64,000 nucleotides of DNA from Arthrobacter sp. NicSoilB4 (GTDB lineage: Bacteria; Actinomycetota; Actinomycetes; Actinomycetales; Micrococcaceae), in the NCBI RefSeq assembly GCF_019977335.1, contig NZ_AP024653.1, positions 2,294,001 to 2,358,000 on the forward strand. The letters are read 5' to 3'. Positions 55,884 to 64,000 of this stretch are shown one piece after another. How positions within the stretch are numbered: position 1 is the first letter of the stretch; each line of letters opens with the position of its first letter. The translations under genes and the position numbers were made by a program. The notes under the pieces are model-generated. The model saw only the letters and a program-made list of their open reading frames with translations. It was not told the DNA's origin and did not search any database.

Positions 55884-58800
55884 CTAAAGCTCCGAGGCCG
55901 GAACGCCGACGCCGAGGATGATCGGCTCGCTGGCGGCCGGCTTCGCCTCCGGCGCCTTTGTTGCCGGGACCTTGGCCTCGTGCACGGAAACGGCGGCGGA
56001 CTGCCGGGATTCCTGGCGCTGCTCCACCGAGGTTTCATTCGCTGCACCCTGGGCGCGGCTGGCGCTCCGGTTGCGGCGTCCGCGGCGGGCACGCGAGGTA
56101 CCGGCTTCGGCTTCAGCTTCGGTCTGGGAACCCGGCGACTGGGTGCGTCCCGGGCCGGTTCCGCCGGTGCGGGCCGGAGCTGCCGCTGCCGTCCGGGCCG
56201 CCGGCGCCTTCGCTGCAGGCTCCTGTGTTGCCGGTTCCTGCGCTGCGGGAACCTTGGCCCCTTCGGCTTCGCCGAGGTTGGCGAAAGCCTCGGTCAGCAG
56301 GTCCAGGGTCAGCGCGGGCGCACTGGCCTCGTCGGCGTGCTCCACGAACGGAAGAGCGACCTGCTCGCCGCCAAACGTCAGCACGGCTGCCGGACGCCCG
56401 GCAGCTTCCTCCGACGCGGCCAGCTCGACGGCAGCCTCGACTGCGGCCTCCACCGCTGCCTCGCGGGCCCCGGCGTCGGCGGCGGTTGCCTCGCCGTCAT
56501 GCAGGTGGGCGGCGTGCGCCGCTGCTGCGATGTTCGCCAGGGCGGCGCGGGTTGCCTCGGCCTTGGCGTGGCGCTCGGCTTCGGTGGGCTCGGCGTGCAC
56601 GGCTGCCGGCGCGGACTGGACGTCCGTTCCTTGGCCGCCCCGGCCGCGGCGGCGGCTCTTGCGTTCGGTCCGCGCGGCCGGCTGCTGCTCGGTCCGCGGG
56701 ACGTGGTGCTCGGCGGCAACGACGTTGGCGCGGCGGTGCTCGACGGGCTCGTCGTGGGTCACGATGCCGCGCCCGGCGCAGGTCTCGCACTGTTCGCCGA
56801 AGACTTCAAGCAGCCCGGTGCCCATCCGCTTGCGGGTCATCTGCACGAGGCCCAGCGAGGTCACCTCGGCCACCTGGTGCTTGGTCCGGTCCCGGCCCAG
56901 GCATTCCACCATGCGGCGCAGTACCAGGTCGCGGTTGGATTCGAGCACCATATCGATGAAGTCGATGACGATGATGCCGCCGATGTCGCGGAGCCGGAGC
57001 TGCCGGACGACTTCCTCGGCTGCTTCGAGGTTGTTCTTGGTGACGGTTTCCTCGAGGTTGCCGCCGGAGCCGGTGAACTTGCCGGTGTTGACGTCCACCA
57101 CGGTCATGGCTTCGGTGCGGTCGATCACGAGGGAACCGCCGGAGGGCAGGAAGACCTTGCGGTCCAGGGCCTTGTGGATCTGCTCGTCGATGCGCCAGGC
57201 CGAGAAGATGTCCGTGTCCTTGGTCCACTTCTCCAGCCGGCCCACCAGGTCCGGCGCCACATAGGTGACGTACGCCTCGATGGTGTCCCAGGCTTCCTCG
57301 CCGGAGACGATCAGCTTCGAGAAGTCCTCGTTGAAGACGTCACGGACCACCTTGATGGTCAGGTCGGGTTCGCCGTAGAGCAGCTCGGGGGCGAGGATCT
57401 TCGTGGACGTCGACTGTCCCTCGATGCCTTCCCACTGGGCGCGGAGGCGGTTGATGTCATGCGTGAGCTCTTCCTCGGACGCACCCTCGGCGGCGGTGCG
57501 GACGATGACGCCCGCATCTTCCGGCAGGCGGTCCTTGAGGATCCGCTTGAGGCGGTTGCGCTCGACGTCGGGCAGCTTGCGGGAGATGCCGGTCATGGAA
57601 CCGCCGGGGACGTACACGAGGTAGCGGCCGGGCAGGGAGATCTGGCTCGTGAGGCGGGCGCCCTTGTGGCCCACCGGGTCCTTGGTGACCTGGACCAGGA
57701 CGGAGTCGCCGGACTTCAGCGCGTTTTCGATCCGGCGCTGCTTGCCCTCGAGGTTGACGGATTCCCAGTTGACTTCACCGGCGTAGAGCACGGCGTTGCG
57801 GCCGCGTCCGATGTCGACGAAGGCGGCTTCCATCGACGGCAGCACGTTCTGGACCTTGCCCAGGTACACGTTGCCGATCAGGGAATCCTGCTGGGTCTTC
57901 GAGACGAAATGCTCGGCCAGGACGCCGTCCTCGAGGACGCCGATCTGGATTCTGTCGTCGCGCTGGCGGACGATCATCTGGCGGTCCACGGATTCGCGCC
58001 GGGCCAGGAACTCGGCCTCGGTGATGACGGTGCGGCGGCGTCCGGTGTCGCGGGATTCGCGGCGGCGCTGCTTCTTCGCCTCAAGCCGGGTGGAGCCCTT
58101 GAGGGACGTGACGCGGTTGTTGACCGGCGCCTCGGCGGCGGCACGGGGCGCGCGGACCCGGGTCACTGTGTTGGGCGGATCGTCGTCTCCCCCGCCGGTC
58201 AGTTCGAGGTCCTGGTCGCCACGGCGGCGGCGACGGCGGCGGCGCGACGTCACGCCGTCTTCGAGTGTTCCCTCGGCGCCCTCTTCTGCTTCTTCTTCGC
58301 TGCCTTCGGCCTCGGTCTCGGACTCTTCGATGCGGCCGCTGCGTCCGCGGCGTCCCCGGCTGCGGCGGCGACGGCGGTTTCCGGCGTCTTCGCCCTCGCC
58401 CTCCTCGCCCTCTTCTTCGTCAGCTTCCGCGGCGGCAGCCGCCGGGGCCGGACGCACGACGGCGGCCAGGTCGGGTGCCTGGAAAATCATCGAGGTGACC
58501 GCGCCCGGCTCCAGGAAGAGCGACGCGGCTGCGGCAGGTGCTTCGGCGGCGGGCGCGGCGGCTTCTGCGGGCGCGGCAGCAGTGGCTGCTTCCTCTGCTC
58601 CAGTCCCGGCGGCCGGGGCTGCAGGGGTCTCAGCGGCAGGGGCTTCAGCGGCAGGCGCTTCAGTTGCCGGTGCTTCAGCGACGGGGGCGGCGGCCTTCGC
58701 GCGGCTGGCGCGGCGGCGGACAGGCTTCTCAACCGGCGCTTCGGCGGCCTCTGCGGCCGGCGCCCCTGCGGTGGCCGGCTCCGCGGTCGGTGCCCCTGCG

Positions 58801-59102
58801 GTGGCTTCTTCGGCGAAAGCCGGCAGGAGTTCGGCCGGCTCGGCCACCTTACGGGCGCGGGAGCGGCGTGCGGGCGCCTTGGCCTTGACCTCAGCCTCGG
58901 GGGCCTCGAGGGCCTCTGCCGGAACAACCGCGGGCTCCGCCGCATCCGCCGCGGCCTCGGGGGCTTCCTTCTTGGGCAGTGCCTTGCGGCGGGTCCGGAC
59001 CGGCCGCTTCGGCGGGGTGGCTACAGCTGCTTCTGCTGATTCTGCTGCTTCTTTGCTAACGGCAGACTCTTCGTTGCCCGTTACAACCTGGTCATTATCC
59101 AT
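55884..59102 (-). CDS. rne: Ribonuclease E/G family endoribonuclease
   Basis: A 1072-residue RNase E. An acidic, Ala/Pro/Glu-rich N-terminal region (about 1-330, with basic Arg-rich runs such as RRRRRRRRGDQ) precedes the catalytic core (about 360-800): S1 domain (LIGNVYLGKVQNVLPSMEAA, FVDIGRGRNAVLY), RTEAMTVVDVNTGKFTG and DIGGIIVIDFIDM with catalytic Asp, and the zinc-link CETCAGRG. A second Ala-rich C-terminal extension follows. Extensions on both sides are the actinobacterial layout and scaffold the degradosome. ATG 59102 is used; GTG 59114 is also possible. Confidence 0.96.
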   Translation of the reverse strand: MDNDQVVTGNEESAVSKEAAESAEAAVATPPKRPVRTRRKALPKKEAPEAAADAAEPAVVPAEALEAPEAEVKAKAPARRSRARKVAEPAELLPAFAEEATAGAPTAEPATAGAPAAEAAEAPVEKPVRRRASRAKAAAPVAEAPATEAPAAEAPAAETPAAPAAGTGAEEAATAAAPAEAAAPAAEAPAAAASLFLEPGAVTSMIFQAPDLAAVVRPAPAAAAAEADEEEGEEGEGEDAGNRRRRRSRGRRGRSGRIEESETEAEGSEEEAEEGAEGTLEDGVTSRRRRRRRRGDQDLELTGGGDDDPPNTVTRVRAPRAAAEAPVNNRVTSLKGSTRLEAKKQRRRESRDTGRRRTVITEAEFLARRESVDRQMIVRQRDDRIQIGVLEDGVLAEHFVSKTQQDSLIGNVYLGKVQNVLPSMEAAFVDIGRGRNAVLYAGEVNWESVNLEGKQRRIENALKSGDSVLVQVTKDPVGHKGARLTSQISLPGRYLVYVPGGSMTGISRKLPDVERNRLKRILKDRLPEDAGVIVRTAAEGASEEELTHDINRLRAQWEGIEGQSTSTKILAPELLYGEPDLTIKVVRDVFNEDFSKLIVSGEEAWDTIEAYVTYVAPDLVGRLEKWTKDTDIFSAWRIDEQIHKALDRKVFLPSGGSLVIDRTEAMTVVDVNTGKFTGSGGNLEETVTKNNLEAAEEVVRQLRLRDIGGIIVIDFIDMVLESNRDLVLRRMVECLGRDRTKHQVAEVTSLGLVQMTRKRMGTGLLEVFGEQCETCAGRGIVTHDEPVEHRRANVVAAEHHVPRTEQQPAARTERKSRRRGRGGQGTDVQSAPAAVHAEPTEAERHAKAEATRAALANIAAAAHAAHLHDGEATAADAGAREAAVEAAVEAAVELAASEEAAGRPAAVLTFGGEQVALPFVEHADEASAPALTLDLLTEAFANLGEAEGAKVPAAQEPATQEPAAKAPAARTAAAAPARTGGTGPGRTQSPGSQTEAEAEAGTSRARRGRRNRSASRAQGAANETSVEQRQESRQSAAVSVHEAKVPATKAPEAKPAASEPIILGVGVPASEL

Positions 59103-59139
59103 ATGTGGCGACACTCCTGCCCCTGACGTGCCGCCACAT
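59103..59139 (-). promoter_or_regulatory. Hairpin over the rne ribosome-binding site
   Basis: ATGTGGCG (59103-59110) and CGCCACAT (59132-59139) form perfect 8-base arms directly before the start codon, with the GCAGGAG Shine-Dalgarno in the 21-base loop. This may modulate rne translation or be a site for RNase E self-cleavage. Confidence 0.45.
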
Positions 59140-59575
59140 CCGGCACCCGTTGGGGCAAATATTTGTCAACACCCGCGGGCATTGACAGAAGTCAATTGGA
59201 TACCCTCAGGTTCGCACCGGCAGTGGGGTGCGGCAGCCCTGGAGGGCCGGCGGAATTGTTCTGAAACCCGTTGATCTACACGCCACAACCAGGTGCCGTC
59301 CAATGGCATTGCGGGACAGCCGGGATCAGAGGATCCATGGCTCCCTGCTCATCATTGGCGGTCTTGGGAACAAAGTCGCCGGACCGGGACCCGGATGTGG
59401 ATCGGGTTCCAGCCACGATCATTGTCTCACAGGAGCCGTCAAAGCAGGCGTAAGCATGGCATCCTTACCGCGGCCCGGACCGAACCACTATGGACGACAC
59501 GAGCCTTCCCGGACTTCCTCCAGCCTCCGGCGATAGAATCGGACCAGTTGCACCGACCCGAAGGACTTTGATTCC
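59140..59575. other. Intergenic region between rne and the VKOR gene
   Basis: About 435 bases with no supportable gene. TTGACA-like blocks near 59166-59190 are a plausible rne promoter; TAGAAT near 59534 is a plausible -10 for the rightward VKOR gene. Nothing else stands out. Confidence 0.45.
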
Positions 59576-60247
59576 ATGCCCAGCATCTCCAGTGCCACCA
59601 GCGAGGCAGCCGCGCAGCAGCAAGGCTCCAGCACATCTGTTGAGGAACGGCCGCTGCCCCCGATGACCCGCGACCGCCCGTTCGCGTGGCTGCTGCTGAT
59701 TACCGGCGTCATTGGCTGGATTGCGTCCGGAATCCTGGTGCTGGAAAAACTCGAGGTCCTCAAGGACCCCGGCCACGTCACCGTGTGCGATGTGAACCCG
59801 TGGATCTCCTGTGGCCAGGTCATGCAGACGCCGCAGAGTTCGGCGTTCGGCTTCCCCAACATGTTCATCGGCATCGTGGCCTTTGCCGTCATTATCACCA
59901 CCGCGATGGGCCTGCTGGCCGGCGCCAAGTTTGCCCGCTGGTACTGGCTGGGCCTGCAGGCCGGCGTGACCCTGGGCTTCGCGTTCGTGGTGTGGCTCTG
60001 GTCCCAGGCGCTGTATTCCATCCACATCCTGTGCCCATTCTGCATGGTTGTGTGGGCTGCGATGATTCCGCTGTTCGTCTGGGTCACCGTCCGCAATGTC
60101 TCCCACGGCGTGATCCGGCTGCCCGAGGGCCCCACCAGGATCCTGGGCGACTCCGGCTGGATCATCACGGCACTGCTGTACGTCGCCGTAATCGCCACCA
60201 TCTTCTTCGCCTTCATCCAGGTCTTCATCGGGACCTCCGGCTACTAG
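59576..60247 (+). CDS. Vitamin K epoxide reductase family protein
   Basis: A 223-residue membrane protein with five helices. Quinone-site cysteines are in LCPFCMVVW (CPFC), and the shuttle pair is formed by Cys in VTVCDVNPWISCGQVM. VKOR reoxidises DsbA-like proteins in Actinobacteria by passing electrons to menaquinone, supporting disulfide bonding outside the cell. No fused thioredoxin domain is present. The ATG at 59576 sits after GAAGGACTTTGATTCC. A polar tail of about 30 residues precedes the first helix. Confidence 0.95.
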   Translation: MPSISSATSEAAAQQQGSSTSVEERPLPPMTRDRPFAWLLLITGVIGWIASGILVLEKLEVLKDPGHVTVCDVNPWISCGQVMQTPQSSAFGFPNMFIGIVAFAVIITTAMGLLAGAKFARWYWLGLQAGVTLGFAFVVWLWSQALYSIHILCPFCMVVWAAMIPLFVWVTVRNVSHGVIRLPEGPTRILGDSGWIITALLYVAVIATIFFAFIQVFIGTSGY

Positions 60248-60272
60248 CGGTTGGACCGCGGTTAACCGCCGC

Positions 60273-60327
60273 GAGGTGACAGTTAAGGCCAATGTTCATC
60301 GCGAACATTGGCCTTAACTGTCACCTC
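60273..60327. repeat. Perfect 25-bp inverted repeat between convergent VKOR and ndk genes
   Basis: GAGGTGACAGTTAAGGCC begins a 25-base left arm (60273-60297); its exact complement occupies 60303-60327 around the loop ATCGC. Additional partial pairing lies outside (CCGCCGC/GGCGAGGCGG). It can act as a bidirectional terminator, but it is unusually long and not GC-rich inside and has no T-run. Confidence 0.85.
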
Positions 60328-60353
60328 GGCGAGGCGGTGGTCAGTCCGGGGAC

Positions 60354-60773
60354 TTAGTCCTGGAACCAGATCTTGATTTCGCGCTCCGCTGACTCGGCGG
60401 AGTCCGAGCCGTGGACCAGGTTCTGCTGCACCTTCAGGCCCCAGTCGCGGCCGAAGTCGCCGCGGATGGTGCCGGGGGCCGCCGTCGTCGGGTCCGTGGT
60501 GCCGGCGAGCGAGCGGAAGCCCTCGATCACGCGGTGGCCCTCGAAGATCGCGGCGACAACGGGTCCGCTGAGCATGAACTCGACCAGCGGCTCGTAGAAC
60601 GGCTTGCCCACGTGCTCCTCGTAGTGCTGCTCCAGCAATTCGCGGCTCGCGTCGACCTTCTTGAGCTCGGCCAGGGTGTAGCCCTTGGCTTCGATGCGGG
60701 CGATGATGTTGCCGGTCAGGTTGCGGGTGACGCCGTCGGGCTTGATCAGGACGAGAGTGCGCTCAATGCTCAC
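60354..60773 (-). CDS. ndk: Nucleoside diphosphate kinase
   Basis: A 139-residue Ndk transfers the gamma phosphate between NTPs and NDPs. [16 protein letters not shown] opens; the phospho-His is in [21 protein letters not shown] and the C-terminal EIKIWF are conserved. The GTG at 60773 gives the usual start; the frame extends upstream to 60950 as shadow only. 40 bases downstream of the DUF4233 gene. Confidence 0.97.
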   Translation of the reverse strand: MSIERTLVLIKPDGVTRNLTGNIIARIEAKGYTLAELKKVDASRELLEQHYEEHVGKPFYEPLVEFMLSGPVVAAIFEGHRVIEGFRSLAGTTDPTTAAPGTIRGDFGRDWGLKVQQNLVHGSDSAESAEREIKIWFQD

Positions 60774-60813
60774 AACTGCTCCAATGTGTTTGGGGTGGGA
60801 TTCGGAAACAAGT

Positions 60814-61257
60814 CTAGTTGCTTTGGTCTTCGGGGTGGGCCGCGTCCCACGCGGCCTGCTCCCGTTCCCGCTGCGCGGACTCGCGGTCAATCCTGATGCC
60901 GGTGCGGATCCCGTACCACCAGGCCACCGCGAAGAGTCCGCCGACCACAAACATCGCCGGTTCCAGGATGCCGGTCAGGATCAGCACGATCTGCAGGATC
61001 CAGCCCAGCGCGACTCCCCACGGCTTGGAAAGGACCGCGCAGGTGAAGACATACACGAGGCACAGCCCGATCCCCACCGAGAAGATCAGGACCGGCGGGA
61101 AGTCGTCCCGCCGCAGTCCGAAGACGGTGAGGGTGCCGAAGAGCACCACAAAGGCTTCCAGCAGCAGCACGGTGGAGGCGAACATGACCTTGGTGGAGCG
61201 GCGTTTCTTGGGCATGCCCGGGCGCCATTCGCGCTGGGCCTTGGTGAGTTTCGCCAT
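60814..61257 (-). CDS. DUF4233 domain-containing membrane protein
   Basis: A 147-residue protein with four hydrophobic helices ([80 protein letters not shown]), Arg-rich ends. Positioned between folC and ndk as usual for actinobacterial DUF4233; function unknown. ATG 61257 is 3 bases after the folC stop. Confidence 0.92.
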   Translation of the reverse strand: MAKLTKAQREWRPGMPKKRRSTKVMFASTVLLLEAFVVLFGTLTVFGLRRDDFPPVLIFSVGIGLCLVYVFTCAVLSKPWGVALGWILQIVLILTGILEPAMFVVGGLFAVAWWYGIRTGIRIDRESAQREREQAAWDAAHPEDQSN

Positions 61258-61260
61258 GGT

Positions 61261-62619
61261 CTACGCGTCCGCCTTTCCGAGCAGGATCCGGGCGTCCGCG
61301 ACAAGCGTGATGGACCCGGTGACAAGGACGCCGCCGGCGAGGTCGTCGTTCGATTCGGCACGTTCCACCGCCCACTCGAGGGCGTCGTCGAGCTTCCCGG
61401 CGACGTGGATGTTGTCCTCGCCGAACCCCAGTTCCACGGCGAGTTCCGCGAGGTCCTCGGCCGGAACGGCGCGGGGCGAGTTGGACTGGGTGAAGCAGTA
61501 CTCGGCCGCCAGGCCGCCCAGGGATTCCTTGAGCTGGCGGAGGATTTCCTCGGCGTCCTTTTCCCGCAGCACGCCGACCACCACCACCAGCTTGGTGAAG
61601 CTGAACGCCTCGTGGATGGCTTCAGCGGAGACCCGGATGCCCTCCGGGTTGTGCGCCGCGTCCACGATGATGGTCGGCGCGGTGCGCAGGACCTCAAGGC
61701 GGCCGGGCGAGGTGACCGAGGCGAAGGCCTCCTGGACAACCTCGGCGTCGAGCGCCTTTTCCCCGCCGAAGAAGGCCTCCAGCGCGGCGATCGCGACGGC
61801 GGCGTTCTCGGCCTGGTGCGCGCCGTGCAGCGGGACCAGCAGGTCCTCGTAGCGGCCGGCGATGCCCTGGATGGTCACCATCTGGCCGCCGACGGCCACC
61901 GTGCGGGATTCGACGCCGAACTCGACGCCCTCGAAGCGGAACGGGACGTTGGTTTCCTTCGCCTTTTCCAGCAGCACCTGGGCCGCGTCCCGGGGCTGCG
62001 CGGCGCTGATAAGGAAACCGCCCGGCTTGATGATGCCGGCCTTTTCGTACGCGATCTCCTCGGTGGTGTCACCGAGGAGGTCCGTGTGGTCCAGTGAGAT
62101 CGGCGTGACCACGAAGACCTGGCCGTCGCCGACGTTGGTCGCGTCGGTGATGCCGCCCAGGCCCACCTCGATGACGGCGACGTTGACCGGCTGGTCGGCG
62201 AAGACCGCGAAGCCGAGGATGGTGAGGCACTCGAAGTAGGTCAGCCGGGGCTGGCCCTCGGCCTCGAGTTCGCCGTCCACGATGGCCAGGTACGGTCGGA
62301 TCTCGTCCCAGATCCGGACGAAGGTCTCATCCGGCACCGGGGCGCCGTCGATGCTGATCCGTTCGGTGACCTTGGACAGGTGCGGGCTCGTGTACCGTCC
62401 GGTGCTCAGCCCGTGGGCGCGCAGCCCGGCTTCGATCATCCGTGCGGTGGAAGTCTTCCCGTTGGTGCCGGTGACGTGGATGATCGGGAACGCCTTGTTC
62501 GGCTCCCCCAGGATGTCCATCGCCCGGTACAGCGGGGCCAGCCGGGGCTCCATTTTGTTTTCCGGCGCCCGGCCCAGCAGCTCGGCGTAGACGCTCTCCA
62601 CGGAGAATTCGTCGGTCAT
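61261..62619 (-). CDS. folC: Folylpolyglutamate synthase / dihydrofolate synthase
   Basis: A 452-residue Mur-ligase-type enzyme that adds glutamate to folates. P-loop IHVTGTNGKTSTARMIEAG, RISIDGAPVPDETF, VIEVGLGGITDATNVG, SLDHTDLLGDTTEEIAYEK, GRLEVLRTAPTIIVDAAHNP and the C-terminal lobe are all visible. ATG 62619 lies 3 bases after ileS. Part of the ileS-folC-DUF4233-ndk unit. Confidence 0.96.
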   Translation of the reverse strand: MTDEFSVESVYAELLGRAPENKMEPRLAPLYRAMDILGEPNKAFPIIHVTGTNGKTSTARMIEAGLRAHGLSTGRYTSPHLSKVTERISIDGAPVPDETFVRIWDEIRPYLAIVDGELEAEGQPRLTYFECLTILGFAVFADQPVNVAVIEVGLGGITDATNVGDGQVFVVTPISLDHTDLLGDTTEEIAYEKAGIIKPGGFLISAAQPRDAAQVLLEKAKETNVPFRFEGVEFGVESRTVAVGGQMVTIQGIAGRYEDLLVPLHGAHQAENAAVAIAALEAFFGGEKALDAEVVQEAFASVTSPGRLEVLRTAPTIIVDAAHNPEGIRVSAEAIHEAFSFTKLVVVVGVLREKDAEEILRQLKESLGGLAAEYCFTQSNSPRAVPAEDLAELAVELGFGEDNIHVAGKLDDALEWAVERAESNDDLAGGVLVTGSITLVADARILLGKADA

Positions 62620-62622
62620 GGT

Positions 62623-64000
62623 TCAGGCCCCTATCTTTTCGACGGTGATCTTCAGCTCGGTGCCGTCTCCGTTGGAGGACAGACCAAGCTCCATCGTGAG
62701 GGTTTCGGTGACCACCAGGTTTTCGTGGGCCTTCACGGCGTCGACGACATCCATCGTGGCGGTGACGTTGGTCCGGATCCGGTCGCTCACGTTCAAGCCG
62801 GCATCCTTGCGGGCCTGCTGGATTGCACGGACCATGTCGCGGGCAATGCCCTCCGCTTCCAGTTCCGGGGTGACCTCGGTGTTGAGGACCACGAAGCCGC
62901 CGCCGGGGAGGACGGCCGCTGCGCGCGAGCCCTCGCCCTCCGCGGCTTCCGCCACGACGGTTTCCAGGGTGTATTCCTGGGGCTCAAGGGCGAGCCCGCC
63001 GGCGGTGACGACGCCGGCGTCGTCGACGCTCCAGTCGCCGGACTTGGAGCCCTTGATGGCCTGCTGGACGTTCTTGCCCAGGCGCGGGCCGGCGGCCCGG
63101 GCGTTCACCACGAGCTTCTGTTCGATGCCGAACTCCTCCGGGGAGGCGCTCTCGGCGTCGAGCAGCCGGACGGAGCGCAGGTTCAGTTCATCGGCGACGA
63201 CGGTGGCGAAGCCGTCCAGCGTGTCCGCGCCGGGTGCCACGACGGTGAGCTCCTGCAGCGGCAGGCGCACGCGGAGGTTCGCGGCCTTGCGCAGCGAGGA
63301 TCCGGTGGAGCAGATCTGCTGGATCCGGTCCATGGCCTCGACTAGCCCCGGGTTGGCGGGGAACAGGTCCGCGTCCGGCCAGTCGGCCAGGTGCACGGAG
63401 CGGCCGCCGGTGAGGCCGCGCCAGATCTCTTCGGAGACCAGCGGCAGCAGCGACGCAGCGACCCGGCAGACGGTTTCCAGCGCGGTGTAGAGCGCGTCGA
63501 AGGCATCGACGTTCTCGTCGAAGAAACGCTGGCGGCTGCGGCGGACGTACCAGTTGGTGAGCATGTCCAGGTAGCCGCGGAGTTCGTCGCAGGCCCCGGA
63601 GATGTCGTAGCTGTCCAGCTGGGCGGTCATGTTCCGGACGAGGTCCCCGGTGTTGGCCATCAGGTACTGGTCCAGGGTGTCGGAGTAGCCGTCGTAGCGG
63701 AGCTTCGCGTCGTACCCGGCCGCTTGTCCTGCTGCAGCGTTAGCGGCATTGGTGTACAGCGTGAAGAAGCTGTACACGTTCCACAGCGGCAGGATGACCT
63801 GGCGGACGCCGTCGCGGATCCCCTGTTCGGTGACCACCAGGTTGCCGCCGCGCAGGATGGGGCTGGACATCAGGAACCAGCGCATCGCGTCGGAGCCGTC
63901 GCGGTCCAGGACCTCGGAGACGTCCGGGTAGTTGCGCAGGCTCTTGGACATCTTCTGCCCGTCGGAGCCCAGCACGATGCCGTGGCTGATGACGTTGCGG
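62623..64000 (-). CDS. ileS: Isoleucyl-tRNA synthetase, C-terminal part (runs off right edge)
   Basis: At least 459 C-terminal residues. The class I signature KMSKSLRNYPDVSEV lies near the start of the visible part after HGIVLGSDGQ. LDRDGSDAMRWFLMSSPI, YWYVRRSRQRFFDE-like (NWYVRRSRQRFFDEN), and ASLLPLVSEEIWRGL belong to the anticodon-binding domain. The C-terminus has the extended domain of the eukaryote-like IleS group and no C-terminal zinc Cys pattern. The gene begins outside the window. Confidence 0.97.
   Translation of the reverse strand, partial: RNVISHGIVLGSDGQKMSKSLRNYPDVSEVLDRDGSDAMRWFLMSSPILRGGNLVVTEQGIRDGVRQVILPLWNVYSFFTLYTNAANAAAGQAAGYDAKLRYDGYSDTLDQYLMANTGDLVRNMTAQLDSYDISGACDELRGYLDMLTNWYVRRSRQRFFDENVDAFDALYTALETVCRVAASLLPLVSEEIWRGLTGGRSVHLADWPDADLFPANPGLVEAMDRIQQICSTGSSLRKAANLRVRLPLQELTVVAPGADTLDGFATVVADELNLRSVRLLDAESASPEEFGIEQKLVVNARAAGPRLGKNVQQAIKGSKSGDWSVDDAGVVTAGGLALEPQEYTLETVVAEAAEGEGSRAAAVLPGGGFVVLNTEVTPELEAEGIARDMVRAIQQARKDAGLNVSDRIRTNVTATMDVVDAVKAHENLVVTETLTMELGLSSNGDGTELKITVEKIGA

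Noticed and set aside
55980..59039. Plus-strand open frame of about 1019 codons opposite rne
   Set aside because: Shadow of a GC-rich gene with Ala-rich extensions; the product is Gly/Arg/Cys low complexity and has no start context.

Overview
The window looks like chromosome of a high-GC actinobacterium of the family Micrococcaceae, most likely Arthrobacter or Pseudarthrobacter. The support is gene content and order: leftward rplU-rpmA-obgE-proB-proA-nadD-rsfS with rne and ndk-folC-ileS upstream, a 13E12/DUF222 HNH nuclease, a DUF5129-type protein, a mycothiol-era DinB/DUF664 enzyme, class Ib nrdHIEF, and GTG/TTG starts. The genus is inferred from family resemblance; no 16S or marker comparison was possible.

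Region 1 (1-20.1 kb) is ordinary chromosome with many cell-envelope genes: a DedA membrane protein, a TPM/DUF5129-like protein, a membrane-anchored class A beta-lactamase-fold hydrolase, an NlpC/P60-type wall protein under a c-di-AMP (ydaO-type) riboswitch, a class A penicillin-binding protein, an M1 aminopeptidase and lipoproteins. Between them lie an AlkD-like repair protein, a NERD protein, a universal stress protein and a LigB-type dioxygenase.

Region 2 (about 20.1-25.15 kb) is a ragged accessory patch with short unknown genes, frameshifted or nonsense-interrupted remnants, and no recognisable integrase. Its most telling feature is a decayed, frameshifted second copy of the last ~178 bp of nrdF (22558-22736), about 84 percent identical by hand count to the intact nrdF tail at 25174-25351 and in the same orientation. 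The 2.4 kb between the two copies carries broken genes and, just downstream of the real nrdF, iteron-like DNA repeats of 20-22 bp period. An old integrative element or plasmid that targeted or carried the nrdF 3-prime end is the simplest reading.

Region 3 (25.15-45.3 kb) holds metabolism: nrdHIEF with NrdR-box-like sites; a FAD oxidoreductase-DUF1365-Cfa lipid-modification operon with a divergent LysR gene; an aldehyde dehydrogenase; metF-metE; a ROK regulator; an rRNA-methyltransferase-like gene; a flavin monooxygenase-like gene; yjdM; and a DoxX protein. Two identical tRNA-Ala(GGC) genes follow, each with its own terminator.

Region 4 (45.9-64 kb) is a conserved, mainly leftward housekeeping block for ribosome assembly and RNA decay, proline and NAD synthesis, thiamine salvage (a ThiD-TenA fusion behind a TPP riboswitch), folate polyglutamylation and isoleucyl-tRNA synthesis. 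The ileS gene runs off the right edge. No CRISPR array, rRNA operon, complete prophage or transposase was seen.
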